A DNA stretch of 64,000 nucleotides, from positions 22,177 through 86,176 of the forward strand of contig JADNRX010000238.1 of NCBI GenBank assembly GCA_015501595.1, given 5' to 3'. The notes under the pieces were generated by a model. That model worked only from the letters and a program-made list of their open reading frames with translations. It made no database searches and was not told the DNA's origin. The translations under genes were made by a program, and so were the position numbers. This document shows, one piece after another, positions 31,654 through 45,148 of this stretch. This DNA comes from Hymenopellis radicata. Taxonomy: Eukaryota; Basidiomycota; Agaricomycetes; Agaricales; Physalacriaceae. The stretch's first letter is position 1. Each line of letters opens with the position of its first letter.

Positions 31654-32605
31654 ATGTCTATCCTTCTCACTGGTGGAACGGGCAAAACTGCCATTCGCCT
31701 AGCGCGGCTTCTCCAAGCTGCCAACAAGCCCGTTATCCTCACTTCCCGTCAGGGCGTCGTGCCCGAGCCCTTCACAGGTGTCAAATTGGACTGGTACAAC
31801 CCCGCGACCTTTGGGAACCCGTGGGCTGTCGATTGCAACATCGAGAGTGTTTACCTGGTCGCGCCGCCAGGCCCCCCGGATGTACTCACTCCGATGAAGC
31901 CGTTCATCGACCTGGCGGTTAAAAAGGGTGTGAAGCGCTTTGTGCTCCTCAGTGTTTCCACATTGGACGCTGGCGGCCCAGCGATGGGTAAAGTCCACGA
32001 GTACTTGATCAGCTTGGGTGTCGACTACTTCGTTATCCGCCCTAGCTGGTTTTTTGGTATGTCTCAGCTCTCTCTTCTTCTTCAGTATCCCAACAACCAC
32101 TCATTACTGGGCAGAGAACTTCACCACGGTACATCTGGCGGGCATCAAGGATAAACGCACCATTGTCACCGCATCGGAGGATGGGAAGATAGGATTCGTT
32201 TCTGTTGATGATATCGCCGATCTCGCCTTTGACGCGTTGACACGCGCGAAGAGCTATAATACCGACAAGATACTCGTTGGACCAGAGCTTCTCTCCTACG
32301 AAGATGTTGGTCGTCCTGGTTTATTTCTTGCATTCAAAGTCTGACGCCTTGTTCTACAGGTTGTGAAAACGTTCAGCGATGTTCTGGGCATCAAGATCAC
32401 CCACACTCGTGTTGGCGGGGACGACCTCAAAAAGTTATACGTCGGAGCCGGCCTGTCGGAAGAGAGAGCTGATATGTTGATCACTTTGGAGAATCTCAAT
32501 GCGAGTGGCGTGGAGGAAAAGCTATTCGCCGATCCCAAGAAGGTTTCTGGGAAAAGGACCCTCAAGTCCTTTGTGGAGGCAAACAAGGATGCCTGGAAAG
32601 CGTAG
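31654..32605 (+). CDS. NmrA-like NAD(P)-binding oxidoreductase, EasG (festuclavine/agroclavine dehydrogenase)-like family
   Basis: Rossmann-fold protein of the atypical short-chain dehydrogenase class. Exons 31654-32056, 32115-32305 and 32360-32605. The N-terminus MSILLTGGTGKTAIRLARLL has the G-G-T-G-K-T dinucleotide-binding turn. Then SVYLVAPPGPPDVLTPMKPF, RFVLLSVSTLDAGG, FVIRPSWFF and VSVDDIADLAFDALT follow in the order seen in the family founded on ergot-alkaloid EasG. The C-terminal helices (KTFSDVLGIKITHTRV) are complete. In mushrooms such genes are common outside alkaloid clusters, and no prenyltransferase or other alkaloid gene lies nearby. The substrate is therefore unknown. Confidence 0.82.
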
Positions 32606-32662
32606 TGGAACACATAAATCATATGAACACAAAGTTTTCAAATACTGTACACTAGTTGGATG

Positions 32663-33160
32663 CTATGAAGCGCTTCGTTCGTTTTGTGGCATGAAGGCAA
32701 ATCCTGGTTCGATTTGATTTGAGGTGTAGTTCACCGGTGCGCCTATGATATGCCGTTCGACTTTGCTCGAGTGGATGAGTTCGCTCGAAACGTCACACGT
32801 TGGGAAACATACCCAAATCCGACTCTCCACCTCTGCGCCGGCATCACTACGCGCAAACGAGCTTTCTGGGTCCACTCTACACGTCGTGAGATAATGTCCG
32901 TGATGATCCTTTGAATCCAGGCTAAAAGCTGCGTGCGACTTCCCATCTCTTACTCCGTCCAAACAATCACCAAACTATGGCGAACGCCAAATTTCGTCTG
33001 CCTGAGCTCGTCGACTATTCACGGCTAATCGGTCGCTTGCTGCATCATAATCGTACCACAAAGGGCTTATGTAGGGCCAGTCCGTGTCGATAAGGAGAAT
33101 CTGGCCTGCCCAGTGCCCAGCGAATTCGCGGTCACGGGCAACTGACTCTTGACGTCAAAA
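32663..33160 (-). CDS. Unknown protein, 5' end uncertain
   Basis: Two minus-strand segments join well. The first reads GQILLIDTDWPYISPLWYDY and DAASDRLAVNSRRAQADEIW. A 61-nt intron (GTTCGC...CACGCAG) leads to the second, PFSLDSKDHHGHYLTTCRVD, then ESRIWVCFPTCDVSSELIHS, ending FMPQNERSAS. The join keeps phase and both parts look coding. No ATG opens the first segment, so a first exon near or inside the end of the YTM1 gene is expected. I do not recognise the family. Confidence 0.45.
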
Positions 33161-33232
33161 CGCAATGAGATCTGAAGATGGTCAATATACAGTAGTCAGA
33201 ACGACCAAAACTAGTCATATAACGATGCTGCA

Positions 33233-34670
33233 TTATGACGAAGCGTCTTCAGCCGCCTTCCAAACCTCCAAACCACCCTCACCTCCCACGCCAACCAGTC
33301 CGCGGTGCCAATCAACTGAAAGAATCTTCCTCTTCCCCTCCCACGCCTTGAAGCTTGCCATGGCCATCTTCGTGCTTCGCACATCCCACATACGTACGAT
33401 CCCATCATAAGCCCCACTCACAAGCTGATTGGGAGACGAAGGCGCGGTGGCAAGACACGATGGCGTAGCCGCATGCATAAGTGAGAGTCCACCTGTAGCC
33501 GAAGCGGTACGAAGGTCATACATGGATATAGACCTGTCTGTCGACGCCGCAAGAGCGAGATTGCCGTTCGAGGTTATGGCCATGTCTAAGAATGGCCGTT
33601 CAGATACAGTCTACACGGATAGCTGTCAGTGTTGTTCTCATATTTGAGAACGACAACCTACAATAGTGTTCGTGCAAATTTCGTTCTCCACATCCCACGT
33701 GCGAATTGTAGAATCGAAGCCACAGCTATACGCCGCGTTGCCTTCGCCAAATAAGACGCGGGAAACGCGGCCAGTGTGCGATTTCAGAACCCCGATGGGA
33801 GCTTTACGCCTGGGCTTGTCGGCAGAAGCGTCGAGTTTTCGTCTCTTCTTCCGCTCGCCGTCAAAGGACTCTTCAGGTAGTTCGTCCGTGGACGGAATGT
33901 TTCGTGTCCCATATGCCTATAACTGACTCCCATGAGCCCGTCAATAGATGCGAGCCGGAGGCATTCGAAGCGATGGAAGACACAGGTCCAACATGCATAT
34001 GCATAGTCGCGAGCGATTTTGTCTCCCCGGTGGTGCTCAGGCGCGTGAGTTGCGCCGTAAGATCGTGTGAAGCGGTGGCGATGATATGGGATTCCAAGTC
34101 AGCGTCACTGGACACTACACATAAGGATGTTATAGGTGCGGAATGTAATGGTGTAGCGATCAATTCCTTTTGAGAGTAGTCGAAAGCACGGACAGAGCCG
34201 TCGTACGAGGCAGTAAGGAATATTCTAGATAGAGTCTTTAAGGTAAGCGAAGCGATGGTATAGCTAGACCACTCACCCACCCTTGTAACTTGCAGGAGAC
34301 GGACGAGACCCATTCTTCGTGGGGAAGATCCGACATTTTCTGAGGTGGCAGAATGGATTCTATGTATTCAATCTCGAGTGTTTCTTCCTGAATAGATTGT
34401 CATCGAGATGGCGATGGTGACATGCATAGTTTTTCGTACCGAAACATCATTCTCAGCGCACCATTCTCCCAAGGTCGTCGTGAGCACCTCTTGTTTTACC
34501 AAAAAGTCAAATGGCACTGGTGTAGATAGAGACAAGGCTTTGTTGATGAGCTGCGAGAGATGGTATCGTTTCCAAGATGCTGGGATCATGAATTTTTGAG
34601 TTGGCAAGGGATACGGCGTTTTGGTCGTGAAAACGACCGCGACAGACGGGCCAGTCGACGAGGACGCCAT
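33233..34670 (-). CDS. YTM1: WD40 ribosome biogenesis protein YTM1 (WDR12 homologue)
   Basis: Subunit of the Nop7-Erb1-Ytm1 complex in 60S ribosome assembly, acting in the nucleolus. The N-terminal NLE domain starts at ATG 34668-34670 and reads YPLPTQKFMIPASWKRYHLS and LSTPVPFDFLVKQEVL. It continues EIEYIESILPPQKMSDLPHE, then EWVSSV. WD repeats follow: IFLTASYDGSVRAFDYSQKE, HIIATASHDLTAQLTRL, SHLLTGSWESVIGIWDTKHS, a basic insert with GERKKRRKLDASADKPRRK, then AYSCGFDSTIRTWDVEN, LALAASTDRSISMYDLRTA and QLVSGAYDGIVRMWDVRSTK. Four or five short introns are present. Domain order and length fit the family well. Confidence 0.92.
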
Positions 34671-34917
34671 TTTGAGATGAATGCAAGATGCAAGTTCACT
34701 TCGAAAAAAATGTGATGGCGATCACACAAGTGCCCGTTTAGGACAGCACCGGTCCGGACATCCGTTCTATATTTGTGGCGTCAAACGCACAAATGTGTCT
34801 GAAGAAAACAAGATTCATAGGTAATACAAGTACAAATGCCGAATCATCGATCAAGTCTTATCGTAAACGCTACTCGCTGTAAGGAAATATTGACTTGGAT
34901 CGCAAGGATCAAGGGGA

Positions 34918-35279
34918 TTAAGGCGTCGGCGCCAACAAAGTGACGCTTGCGCACGCAGCCGAGCAGCTATGATCACACAAGAGTCAGTACGCTGTACGCT
35001 GCGATGAAGAAACAGATCTCACGTTCCCAGTGCGGCGTTACAAGCCACGATAGCGGCTGGAATTCCCACTCCAGCGGTAATAGTTCCAAATGTAAACCCA
35101 GCCCCGGCGTAGCATGCGACGGCGACGGCATTGCAGCCTTAAATGCAGTCAGTGCTGGCGATGGAAGATGATAAGGAGGCAAACGTACCCGTCTGGCAGA
35201 TGCCATAGGCTATGGGTCCAGCATTGATGGCTGGGATGAAGGGTAAGGCAAGGAGGGCGAGGCGTTGGAAGCGAACCAT
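34918..35279 (-). CDS. Small secreted cysteine-rich protein
   Basis: Three exons starting at ATG 35277-35279. A signal peptide (MVRFQRLALLALPFIPAINA) is followed by a short mature part: GPIAYGICQTGCNAVAVACY, then AGAGFTFGTITAGVGIPAAI and VACNAALGT, ending CSAACASVTLLAPTP. Cysteines are regularly spaced and the middle is Gly/Ala-rich. Such short proteins are frequent in fungal secretomes with no known role. The exon joins keep phase (G|GC at the first border). No toxin or enzyme motif is visible. Confidence 0.7.
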
Positions 35280-35376
35280 GGTGGTGGGGTGGTGGTTGTT
35301 CTGGTGAGAGAAGGGTCTCCACGTTGGTAAAGCGTTTTATACCCACGGGGCCCTGGGGATTCCCGACAGGATGCTG

Positions 35377-36286
35377 TTAATGTCCGAGTCGAATTGAATC
35401 ATCAGAAGGCGCCAAACTTAGCGCTCGAATGGCTATTGGGAGTTTGGGCGACGTGACCCATCTAATTGGACTAATACTACAGGAGCTTGAGAGCAGATTG
35501 AAAGCGAATCGAATGCATGTGTCCGAGGAAATAGTCCGTGCATGAGTCCGTGCATACTGTACAATAAGTCCAGGTCCAAGTCCAAAAATATCACCATCCT
35601 TCTGAGCCGGCTCCCACAGAGCTGTTCTGTGAGTCTCAATGAGTATACTTGAACATGGAAAACAAAGAGTAGCACTCACGGTTTGGTCCTGACGTTTGGC
35701 CTCTGAGTATATGAAGATAAGAATAAGGAATACTTCATCTTTCTCCAAGGCAGCGGTTGTCAGGCTCAGCGTCGTGGGCTTCGGCTTTCTAAACAGATGT
35801 GGTCTGTATGGCACAGAGAATACTCCGTCTACTTCGTCTGCAGAAAGTTTGGCCTAGGGAGGAGAAGGGTCACCGTTGATAAATGTCTCATGATGAATAG
35901 AATGTACCTTCCAATCATCGTCTTCGTACTTGACAGTGTATTCCTTACGTTCCGGTCCCCATTTCCATAATCTGACTCTGGTTATCTGTTAGACCAAGTG
36001 TCCCGAGCGTGCAAAACGATACACACCGTCTGAAATATTTGCCCTCGTGGCGCTTGATGTCAGACAGTTTCTTCTTCTGCCCGAGTATCTCCACAATCCT
36101 ATCATCCCAATGTATTGCGCCTACTGTTACCGGGCCGCCTGGGCTCGGATTGGCGTCCTGGAGTATGGTGAGACGACGTCCACGGAAGCTGAAGGTAGTC
36201 TTGAGCTTGTACAAGACAGACTCGTCGACAGAGGAGCGTATTTGGGCGTTAAGAACGTTGTTTTTGTTGTCGAAAAAGGCCTCCAT
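35377..36286 (-). CDS. DUF6593 domain protein
   Basis: Basidiomycete family related to the tubby C-terminal-like fold, function unknown. ATG 36284-36286 starts MEAFFDNKNNVLNAQIRSSV. The domain continues RGRRLTILQDANPSPGG, VGAIHWDDRIVEILGQKKKL and RLWKWGPERKEYTVKYEDDD. The last strong block is LEKDEVFLILIFIYSEAKRQ. Introns separate the second and third blocks (GTGTGT...AACCAG and GTACAT...CCCTAG). Beyond the last block the frame stays open to 35377, but a GTGAGT donor is present, so the true C-terminus may be shorter. Confidence 0.65.
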
Positions 36287-36289
36287 CTC

Positions 36290-37300
36290 AGCGACAGAAT
36301 GGGGATCGACTCAGGGAGGTGGTAGCCAGGTGGGGACCGGAACGTGGTCGTAAACAAGGACCTACAAGTCAGTAGCTTGTGCGTAATTACTAACAGGCAA
36401 TGTCTGAAATTGGAATAGTCTGTATTTAGTAGCATTCGGCAGTTGCCGCTAGCACGTGAAGGGCATAGGATTAACGCGTCGCCGCTCGTTTCACGCGTCC
36501 AGTCCATCCCTTGTCACCTATCACCTCGAGGACGGTCCTCAACGTTGTCGTTGAGAAGCGAGGTGATTTCCGCTTTAGCTTCACAGAGAGGGGAGGTGGG
36601 TCTGCCGCAGATGTTGAAGTGGAAGGTGTCGTTGGATTGGCAGTGAGACGGGCAGCTTTTCATTGGTTACAACAAGTGGGGGAGACTGGTCAATTCTCAT
36701 TAGTGCAAGGTGGCATCGTTTTTGAGAGACCGCATTTACGAGCGAGTTTCACTGGACTAAGTGGTACGGCGGGCGGTATGCTCTACTTATACGGTCTGGC
36801 CAATGGGAGTAGACATATCATTGGATAGGTCCATCACAGACAAGTATGCTTTCAGCGCCGCCAGCGGCGTCGACAAGGTATTATACCCAAAGACATCTGA
36901 AAACTGTGTAGTGGGTGGGCTTTTTGGCGTGTCTTTCAGGATGAAACAGAGTCTGGTGTCTGGACCGACTTCCATTCAATTAATTCTCGCAGTGGAAAAG
37001 ACATGTGGTCTTAATTCACGTTGAGAGTGAAGATGAGAGTCCCAGACGAACTTGAAGTTTGATCGGGCCTCCGAAAGAGTATTTCCTTTTTGGCCAATTG
37101 GTATTTCCCAATTCGGATGCGTCCCGATATGAAATAATTATTTTCGCTTTAGTTTTGTTTTGCCGGGCTTATGTACCTGGCATATACCCTCAGGATACCC
37201 TGCAGTAAACAGCGTTAACGACGACGGAGACGACGGGGTCAACACAGGCGGCGCTTTGACCGTCATCACCGACCCAGGTCATTCGGAAGAAGGACGAGCC
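36290..37300. other. Intergenic stretch with ambiguous open frames
   Basis: On the minus strand an ATG at 36973-36975 opens MEVGPDTRLCFILKDTPKSP and QFSDVFGYNTLSTPLAALKA for 62 codons. On the plus strand a glycine-rich frame covers about 36511-36828. They overlap and neither has a known motif. The right end is the promoter side of the PAG1 gene. Confidence 0.35.
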
Positions 37301-40300
37301 ATGTCGGACGGCCTAGCGACAATCACTATACCAGGTTCGTGTGCGCTATGTTCTGCTTACTGTTTTGCTTACTGGCGCATAGACTTTGACGATGACGACT
37401 ACAACTCGTCGACAATACCGTTTGGTCGGTCTGCTGGCAACCAATTCGGTTTTGGTGGTGCATTCGGCGGCGGAGGCTCTGCATCGGGCTCTGGGCAAGA
37501 TTCACCAACACTGGTAACACCGACGGTCGACCGCAGTGACCGAGGCTACTTTACGTCCCACAACCGGGGTGATTCGGTCACGTCGATCGAGTCAACAGGT
37601 TCTGCAACGGCGCGGTATCCAAATCGGTCCCAAACTTCTTTCGCGCATTCTTCCCATTCATCTATAGCCGTCTCGTCCTCGAATAGTTTTCCAAAAAGTC
37701 CTCTTTTGCGTCTCTACGGAATGCATTCAAGAGCGGTAAAGTCACCGAAACACCACCCGTACCGCATCTGGACTACCAAGCGAACTATGTCATGAAGAAC
37801 CCATTCAACCGCTCGACCTCTTCGCTGACCAGCACCTCTGTGACCCCCACCCCGGCAAGAGGCGCAAGCACGATGAGCCCATCATTCGGTCGTCCAGCAA
37901 CGCCTGGTTCAAGCACGCGCGGATTCACCCCAAAGTCCAAAAGTCATTCATATGCAAAAGTCCTATCACTCTCAGTCTGGCTCCATCTTCCACATCTCAG
38001 ATACCGGCAGTGATGGCCACGGTCTGCCCTCTTCCCCGCCTCCAGTTCCACGCGTTCCAAACGGAATCGGGGAAATGCTACGATCAGATACACCGCCAAT
38101 CGCCGACCTTGACGAAGACAAGGTAGTCATGGACCCGAAAACCCCATCTGACTATGCACTGCACGCGGTTTTCATACGTTTCGCGACATCAGCCGAGACA
38201 AGAATGGACGCGTTCTTGCGCGAACTTTTGGTATGTCAATCCATTCTCTAGAGTATAGAGCTTTTCCCTTAATTCATCTTAGGATCGCGAACCTTTGCTG
38301 CCAGACTTCATGGGGCCTGGGGTGGACTTGGTTCTTGACGATTCGATGCGCTCTCTGGGAAAGATTGCCCAAAAACACGCAAAGCCAGTTATAGATTCTA
38401 TCATGCGATGGCGGAAGAGTCAGGTTGAGAATGTGGGTTCGGATGTCATCAGATTTCATATGGTTCAGTCGCCTCCGGGTACTCGGTCAATCCGAACGAC
38501 AGACGTTCCAGCCATGCTGAATGAACGCAAGTCGTTGGCTTCCATATACATCATGTGCCGAGCGCTCATCGCCGTACTGCAATCAGTGCCGAAGGACGCG
38601 TTAAGCGACCATCTCGGCCATACTTTGGAGACTACAACATTCCACGAGTTCAAGAAACCTGACTTGAAGCTGCTTCTGCAGTCGGCCAACCATCGGACGA
38701 ATGCTGATCTCTATGCCACGTTGTTAGGTCGTTTGGCGAATGTTCGGTACGTGCTATTCTTGCTAGATTTCCGCGTCTTATGCCATTCCAGATTCGAGAG
38801 CATTACCGATCGCTTCTTGGCCGAGTTGGGTCCTGTGGCGCATGGGCAGGTGCCGAAGGATCTTGATATGAAGTACGAAAACCTTGTGCGTGGCATAAGA
38901 CATGTACAATTGAAGGTAAATTACCTATATTATCCTATTATCTTTCCACTAATGCTCGCTTTAGGTTTGGCCCTATGAAGCTTTCGAGGACGGTGCCGAT
39001 TTCCTAGAACAACTTTCAAAGTCTTTTGCGCATGCCCATGGATTCAAACTCAAGTCAGCGTTTGCGGAGACGCTTGTCCAACTACTGCATCCAATGGGCA
39101 AGGTATTACTTTATCTCGGCTTCAAAGGGCGAACGTTCTCACTTCCATTTTCAGACTGCGCAAGCGGAAACGAACAACCCAGTTTGGGCCAAGGCTATAG
39201 AGATTATCTATCCCAAGGCAAGGGAAATGATGTCAAAGCCACGCTATTGGACTGTAGCTTTCCCTTTGGTGATCACTAGTTTGTGCCTTGCTCCCGAAAA
39301 TTATTTCCGGAAGCATTGGGTGGCATGTTTCGAAGGTATAGTCTCGAAACTGAAGGTATGTCAGGCCTCGTTAGCTTTATTGGTTATCTAATACCTTTGT
39401 AGGAGAAATCACTGCGAGTCCCTATTATGAACGGTGTCGTTCGACTACTCTGGACGTATCTGTACCGTTGCCAAGAATCAGCCTCGACGACGACAACCAA
39501 GCTGGATATTTTGCTGAAGCACTTCTTCCCGGCGAATCGGACAACCGTTGTGCCTCAGGATGAGCACCTGGATCCTCTCATTTACGTCGTGCACTTTGTC
39601 CTTTCCCGGCATTTCGAGTATGGCAGAGATCTGTGTTTCGAGCTCATACAGGAATCGGCCATCAGCTCGGTCAATGCGTCAGGAGGCAATATTGCAAATG
39701 TGCTGGCATCGGAGAGGATGATGATCGCTGTGCAGGCAATTATGTTGTCATTCAGGCTCATCGAAACTGAAGTCACAGCTCCAACTTGGCCCTCCAGCTG
39801 TGATTTTACCATTACGATCCCTCCGAGCGACTACCCGTCTTCGTCTGACTGGCTTCCTCCATCGGTTTTGTCAAAGTCCTCTTTGCAGGACGTTTTTGAT
39901 CGTCTTGGTTCGACACTAGCCATCGTGACCAAATTCTGTAGCAGCACGGTTGGTTCACTGTCCGTTCTGGATGACCAATGGACGTACAACGGATTGAACC
40001 CATCGTACGAGGAATCCCATAACCTTGTCGTGCGACGACATCCCGAAGGCGTCCGTGTAGCCTACCCGAGCAACCTTAGCCCTCAGATCGCTACGCTGGC
40101 TGCATGTTTCCAGACGTGGCCGCGCTTCATCCATTCCTCCATCCCCATGACCAACTGTATCGACATGCTTCTGCGCGGTGTCATACATATCGAACCCGTT
40201 CTGAACGATGCCGCCCTCGAGGCGTTGAGACGCTTCATGGCTGACCCGGTGCAGTCGTTGACCGTCCTTGCTCGCTTCAACATGTTCCTGTTCAATCCGT

Positions 40301-43300
40301 CGCGTGCCTTGCAGGAAGGCATCGGGAACAAGCTTCTGGTCGAGTCTACACAGCTGCTGTCGCTGTGGGAAGAGCTCGTTCAGAAGTGGATCAAGGATCT
40401 CATGGACATGCCTCGCGATTCCTATGCGAAGGACGAGAGTGTCATATGGTCGAGATGCAATGAGATTGAAGCGGGCGTCATGTTTCTGTTGTCACACGAG
40501 TCACTGAATATCCGCCATACTGGCGCGAAGATTGCTCGCATCCTCGTGGGGCTGGCTGTGAAATTATGGCCGGAGTCATCCACCCTTTCTGATGGTCTCA
40601 TGCATTGCATCACGCTGCTAGGCAGGAACGCCGACGACTCTCATTTCAGTGGATATGACGAGTTCCTCGACGAAGCCGAACTCGATCGTCTTGGGCAGTG
40701 GAAGGAATCCAAGCGACCAGATCGACTCTTGCGGATGGTGGAGAGTGAGAACGACCGGGATCGGAAGCTGTGGAGGTTCATATACCCATCATTTATGGCG
40801 GCATGCGCAGACACGGGACCAAGTTTGACGACTTTCCGGGATATCGTTGTCTTCGCCGCCTCCCGATACCATTCGACGATCTCTCATTTAGCTGGCTTGA
40901 CTGGAATTAATACGCGGACACCTGCCGGTCAATCCGGGCGTCCACCAGATGGCTTCCGGAAAGTCAAAGACAACAAGTCGTTTATTGACCAGTGGTACCT
41001 TTGGGTCAAGATCCTCAGTTCGACTGCATCGTTTTCGGAAAGTTCCCGGCCGGCTCTAACTCAACTCGGCCGAGACCACTCTCGCGCACCGTCGGACGCC
41101 AATTTCGAGCGCGAGAGGCTTACGACTACGCGCGGCCTTTTCAGATACCTCACTCCCTTTCTCGATTCCGAATATACCGCATTCCGGGATGCGGCTGTTA
41201 TTTGTATCAGCTCGTTTCCGTCGAGTGCATATCCTCAACTCTTGGAAGACCTCAGTCTTCTGGCGGGTCGCCAGTTTTATGACGATCCACGAAGTAAAGC
41301 TGGTATTAGCAGTGCTGTGGAGCAGAATGTGAGTGTCATGTCGCCCGACATGCGAGCGAAGATGGGCGGTGTTCTTGTCGTTGATCGCAGTCGGCGGCAA
41401 GAGAGACTTCATTCCGCTGTGGCCAGGATTTATTATCTGACGGCGCATTACCTCCCACAACAACGCTCGATGGGAAGGCAGGCGGCGTTGGCGAACGTAC
41501 TCAAATACATCAGGAACACACAGGCATTTTTGACTTCATCAGAAAACCGGGATAACCATGCATATCATCGACTGCGGCGGTACTTTTGTGGTATTGTTGA
41601 ACGAGTTTTTGACGGGTTGTCGGCGTTGGAAGGGTCAGAGCGGTTTATACCTGGGAACATGCATCTGGCCTTGTATCGGTTGTGCGAAGAGTGGTGCACG
41701 TTGGGTCCGCAAACGGATGCGTCTAGACAGCGTCTTATCACGATGCAGAGGGCTGCTGCTATGGAGGTATCTCAATCTGAGACGTCTGCTGCAATGGAGA
41801 CGTTCAAGCTGGAAACCCAACTTTTGTCACATGCGGCTGTTGGTGCTTTGGCTTCGTCATGCGTGAGTATCTGCAATCGTTAGTAATAGTGGCATTCTAC
41901 TAACTCTTTTTGTAGTCGAAAGCGTACGCTCCTTCTGGTGTTTCCACTGGTTCGCCTGTGGATCGCTCGGCCTCGGAAAACCTGAAGCCTCTAACAGCAG
42001 TAGCCGTTTTAGAGAAGCTGATGGTTATTCTGTCGTCTGATCACACGCAGTCACAGGAGCGTGGCAAGTTAGTGCTTTCTTTCAACTCCCAGCATACAAC
42101 CGTTCTTAACTTTGTCCATTTCAGGCGAGCATTAAAGACGATTCTCTCCGCCAACACCGGAGACACAGAGCTGTTGGAAGGCGCTGTTCGGCGTGCTTGT
42201 GTCCATACCGACGAGGAAGAGACCGGCCATACCCGTTTCTTCGAGGTGATAACAGCAGCCGTCGATGAGCACGAAGGGCATGGTTTTACTTTCGCTCAGG
42301 TGGTGTGCTTGGGCCTTTCAAATCTTTCCCATTCACGCCAGGATATTCGTCGAAACGCCTTCCACCTCCTCGAGACCATTCACCAACAAACGTCCGGCCT
42401 ACTCCACATGTCGCAGCTTGAGGCCACCGTCGAGAGTACCGCGTCGGCTACTCATGTCAACGCCCATAGTCTTGTCTCGGAGTTCCTAGCAGGGGCTCAT
42501 CCAGAAGAAGCCGTCCCCTTTCTTGCACAACTTGCACGGTGGCTACCTGTGATGCCTGATTCGCCTTCAGCTCGTACGACGACTCTGCTTTTGCTCCAGA
42601 GCCTGGAATTCTGGATTTCGAACATCGAGTTGATGACGGAAGACAGGACAGGGCTTTCGAGTGACGGCCACTCCTCCCTTTTCAATTTGCTCAGTATAAC
42701 ATTACGTTACGGACGATCCCACACTGAACAGATTGGAGCGTTGTGGGCGAAACTGGTGGAGCCTCCGCATGAATCGAATGGTCATGCCACTGTGCGTTTC
42801 CTCGTGGAACAGTCGCCCAAGGTCGCTAGCATTGGCTTCGTCAACTGCGCGTCCAATATCGTCGCATGTATTGGGCAGACTGCGATCGGCACAGATGTGT
42901 TCCAAGATCTATGTACTCTCATCGAGCCTTTACGGTGTCTGCCTACCATAGATCACAAGTTGGCATTCCCCAATGCGCAGGACATGGAGCTCTGGTCAGA
43001 CCTCGATGCGTTGTTTGCTGACAAACAACCTCGCTTCTCGCTTGGATCCGCGCAGTTTGCGTGGCTGTTTCTTGCCGACGTTGCGTTGCAGCGATTTTGG
43101 GAGCTCAAGAACCAACTGCCAATTCTTCTCCACGCCCTATTCATTCATATCGACTATCGCTCTCCATTCGTGCGGCAGCGTGCCAGATACATGATCTTCC
43201 AGCTCCTTCGCGCATGGGCTCCAGGCTACGACGAACTTCCAGATCGCCAGTTATATCCGAATCGTTTTGCGATCAAGGCGAGCATAGCGAAAATGGAGGC

Positions 43301-44996
43301 GGATGCTGTTAGCATGTACTGGTCAGAAGACGAGGGAAGGGAAGAGCTGGAGCCCAAGATGAAGTGGTTATGCGGATCTACTGTGGATGTACTTCAGCCG
43401 CTGTGTCCTGGCCTGAGGGAGCTGTGGGGTTCTTTAGCCTTGTCGTGGAGTACGCAATGTTCGTTCCGACATCTAGCGTTTAGGTCTCTACAGACTTTCC
43501 GAGCCTTGATGCCACGCATCGTCAAGAGCGATCTCGCAAATCTGCTCGGCCGCCTCTCTACGACCATAGCCGCACCAGAGGAGGGCATGCAGGCATTTTC
43601 TTCGGAGATTCTTCTAACCTTCGATGCTCTTGTCGCGCATGACAACTTTGATTCATCCCTTCTCCCGCAGATGTTCTGGTGCGCTTGTGCGTCCCTGTCC
43701 ACGACATTGGAGAAAGAATTCATTCATTCCCTATCCATCATATCGAAACTGCTGGCCCGAATAAACCTCGACGATCCTAATACGATTGCCCTTTTCCAGA
43801 GTCATAGACCGAAAGATTGGGCCGGACCTGCTTGGATACAGCCCGCGATGCTCACAGGTCTTCGTTCATCGACTACGTCCGTGAAGACCATGTCGATTCT
43901 CCAAACATTATCCCAATTCAACGACGGAACCCTTATCGACCCTTCAGAGGGACGCGTTCGGGACTTGTACATCGTCGGGCTTCCTTGGTTTCTGAACGCC
44001 ATGAATGCGGACACCAAGAGCGGTATCGATGAAGATCTGGGGCGATTTGCGGAGCGTATCGGAGAATTGGCGAAACGGGAAAACCGACCAAGCATTTCCA
44101 AGATCATGACCTCGTTCGCGAAAGGGCACTTTAGGACCAGGGACGACTTTCTTCGCCAGTCCGTCTCGAGTTTGCGGGAACACTATGCGGCTGATTACTG
44201 GACTCATATGGTCACCCTCCTCCTTAGTCTCGTTCTCAATAAAGAACGATGGTTGCGCGTGCAGTCCATGCAGATCCTGAAGGTCTTGTTTCAACAGACC
44301 AGGAATTTGGCAGAACCCATAGGTTCCGAGCTCTTGATGCCTCTCCTGCGACTCTTAGAGACCGATCTCGCTGCAGAGGCTCTAGACGTCTTGGAGGAGC
44401 CTTTGGTGATGTCGGGAGGTCTTCCTGCTAAGCATGTGCTGCGAATGAGCATGCACGCGCGCAATCTCATGAAGGAAGACAACTCCGCTGCCATCGTTTT
44501 CGGTGTTCCAGAAGAGTCTGGGTGGTGTGTTGTACAGGCTGACAGCCTGCGCGAGACCTGCCGTGCTAACATGATGGGCGTCTTCGATACATGCTCCATG
44601 CCTTCCCGTCCGTCACGTATCGATTTCCAACCGGAGGAAGTGGAAGAGGTGCTTGGATTTAAGCCTGCCGCGGAGGAAGATCTCGGCGGCCTGGTTCAGA
44701 ACCTCCATGATCTCACAACATTCTTTCAAGATGCGCCATCAAAACAGCCCTCATCGATATCGATTCCTAACCGGAGGCTTGAAGCCCGGGTCGCAGCTAT
44801 CCTCGCCAAATCGACTGCCTCTGAAGGGATCTCTGACGTGCCTGCCACACCGTTCGTCGACGTTTTCCGTGTCGGTATGCAGGATTCAGATGATGAGTCT
44901 GATGACTCTTCTTGTACGGACTCTGACACCGATGCTTTCATTTTTGACTCTCCATCTATATACCACAGCGCTCCAAATGGCTCTCGATATCGTTAG
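37301..44996 (+). CDS. TAO3: Cell morphogenesis protein PAG1/Tao3 (Furry/Mor2 family)
   Basis: Very large scaffold of the RAM/NDR-kinase network that controls polarised growth and cell separation. Exon 1 starts MSDGLATITIP (ATG 37301). A serine-rich N-terminus leads to SDYALHAVFIRFATSAETRM and DREPLLPDFMGPGVDLVLDD. Later blocks are RYWTVAFPLVITSLCLAPEN and YFRKHWVACFEGIVSKLK, which are strongly conserved in the family. Two long exons (39427-41883 and the exons after 41930) carry the HEAT-like armadillo body of more than 1,800 aa. The tail is acidic (DSDDESDDSSCTDSDTDAF). A frame break at the T run 37687-37690 is repaired by one T. Another change of frame near 37926-37945 could be a 55-nt intron or a base error. 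Everything downstream is clean. Confidence 0.93.
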
Positions 44997-45148
44997 GCAT
45001 CGTTATCTCTCTTTCATTTTGCATATCTGTCTTATTATTACGCATTGTATGTATTGTACACTGGGAAACCGGACTGGGTCACTGATGATTAGTAGCATTA
45101 ACCATAGATTACTGTATCTTGTATATCATATTACGACTATCCAGCACT

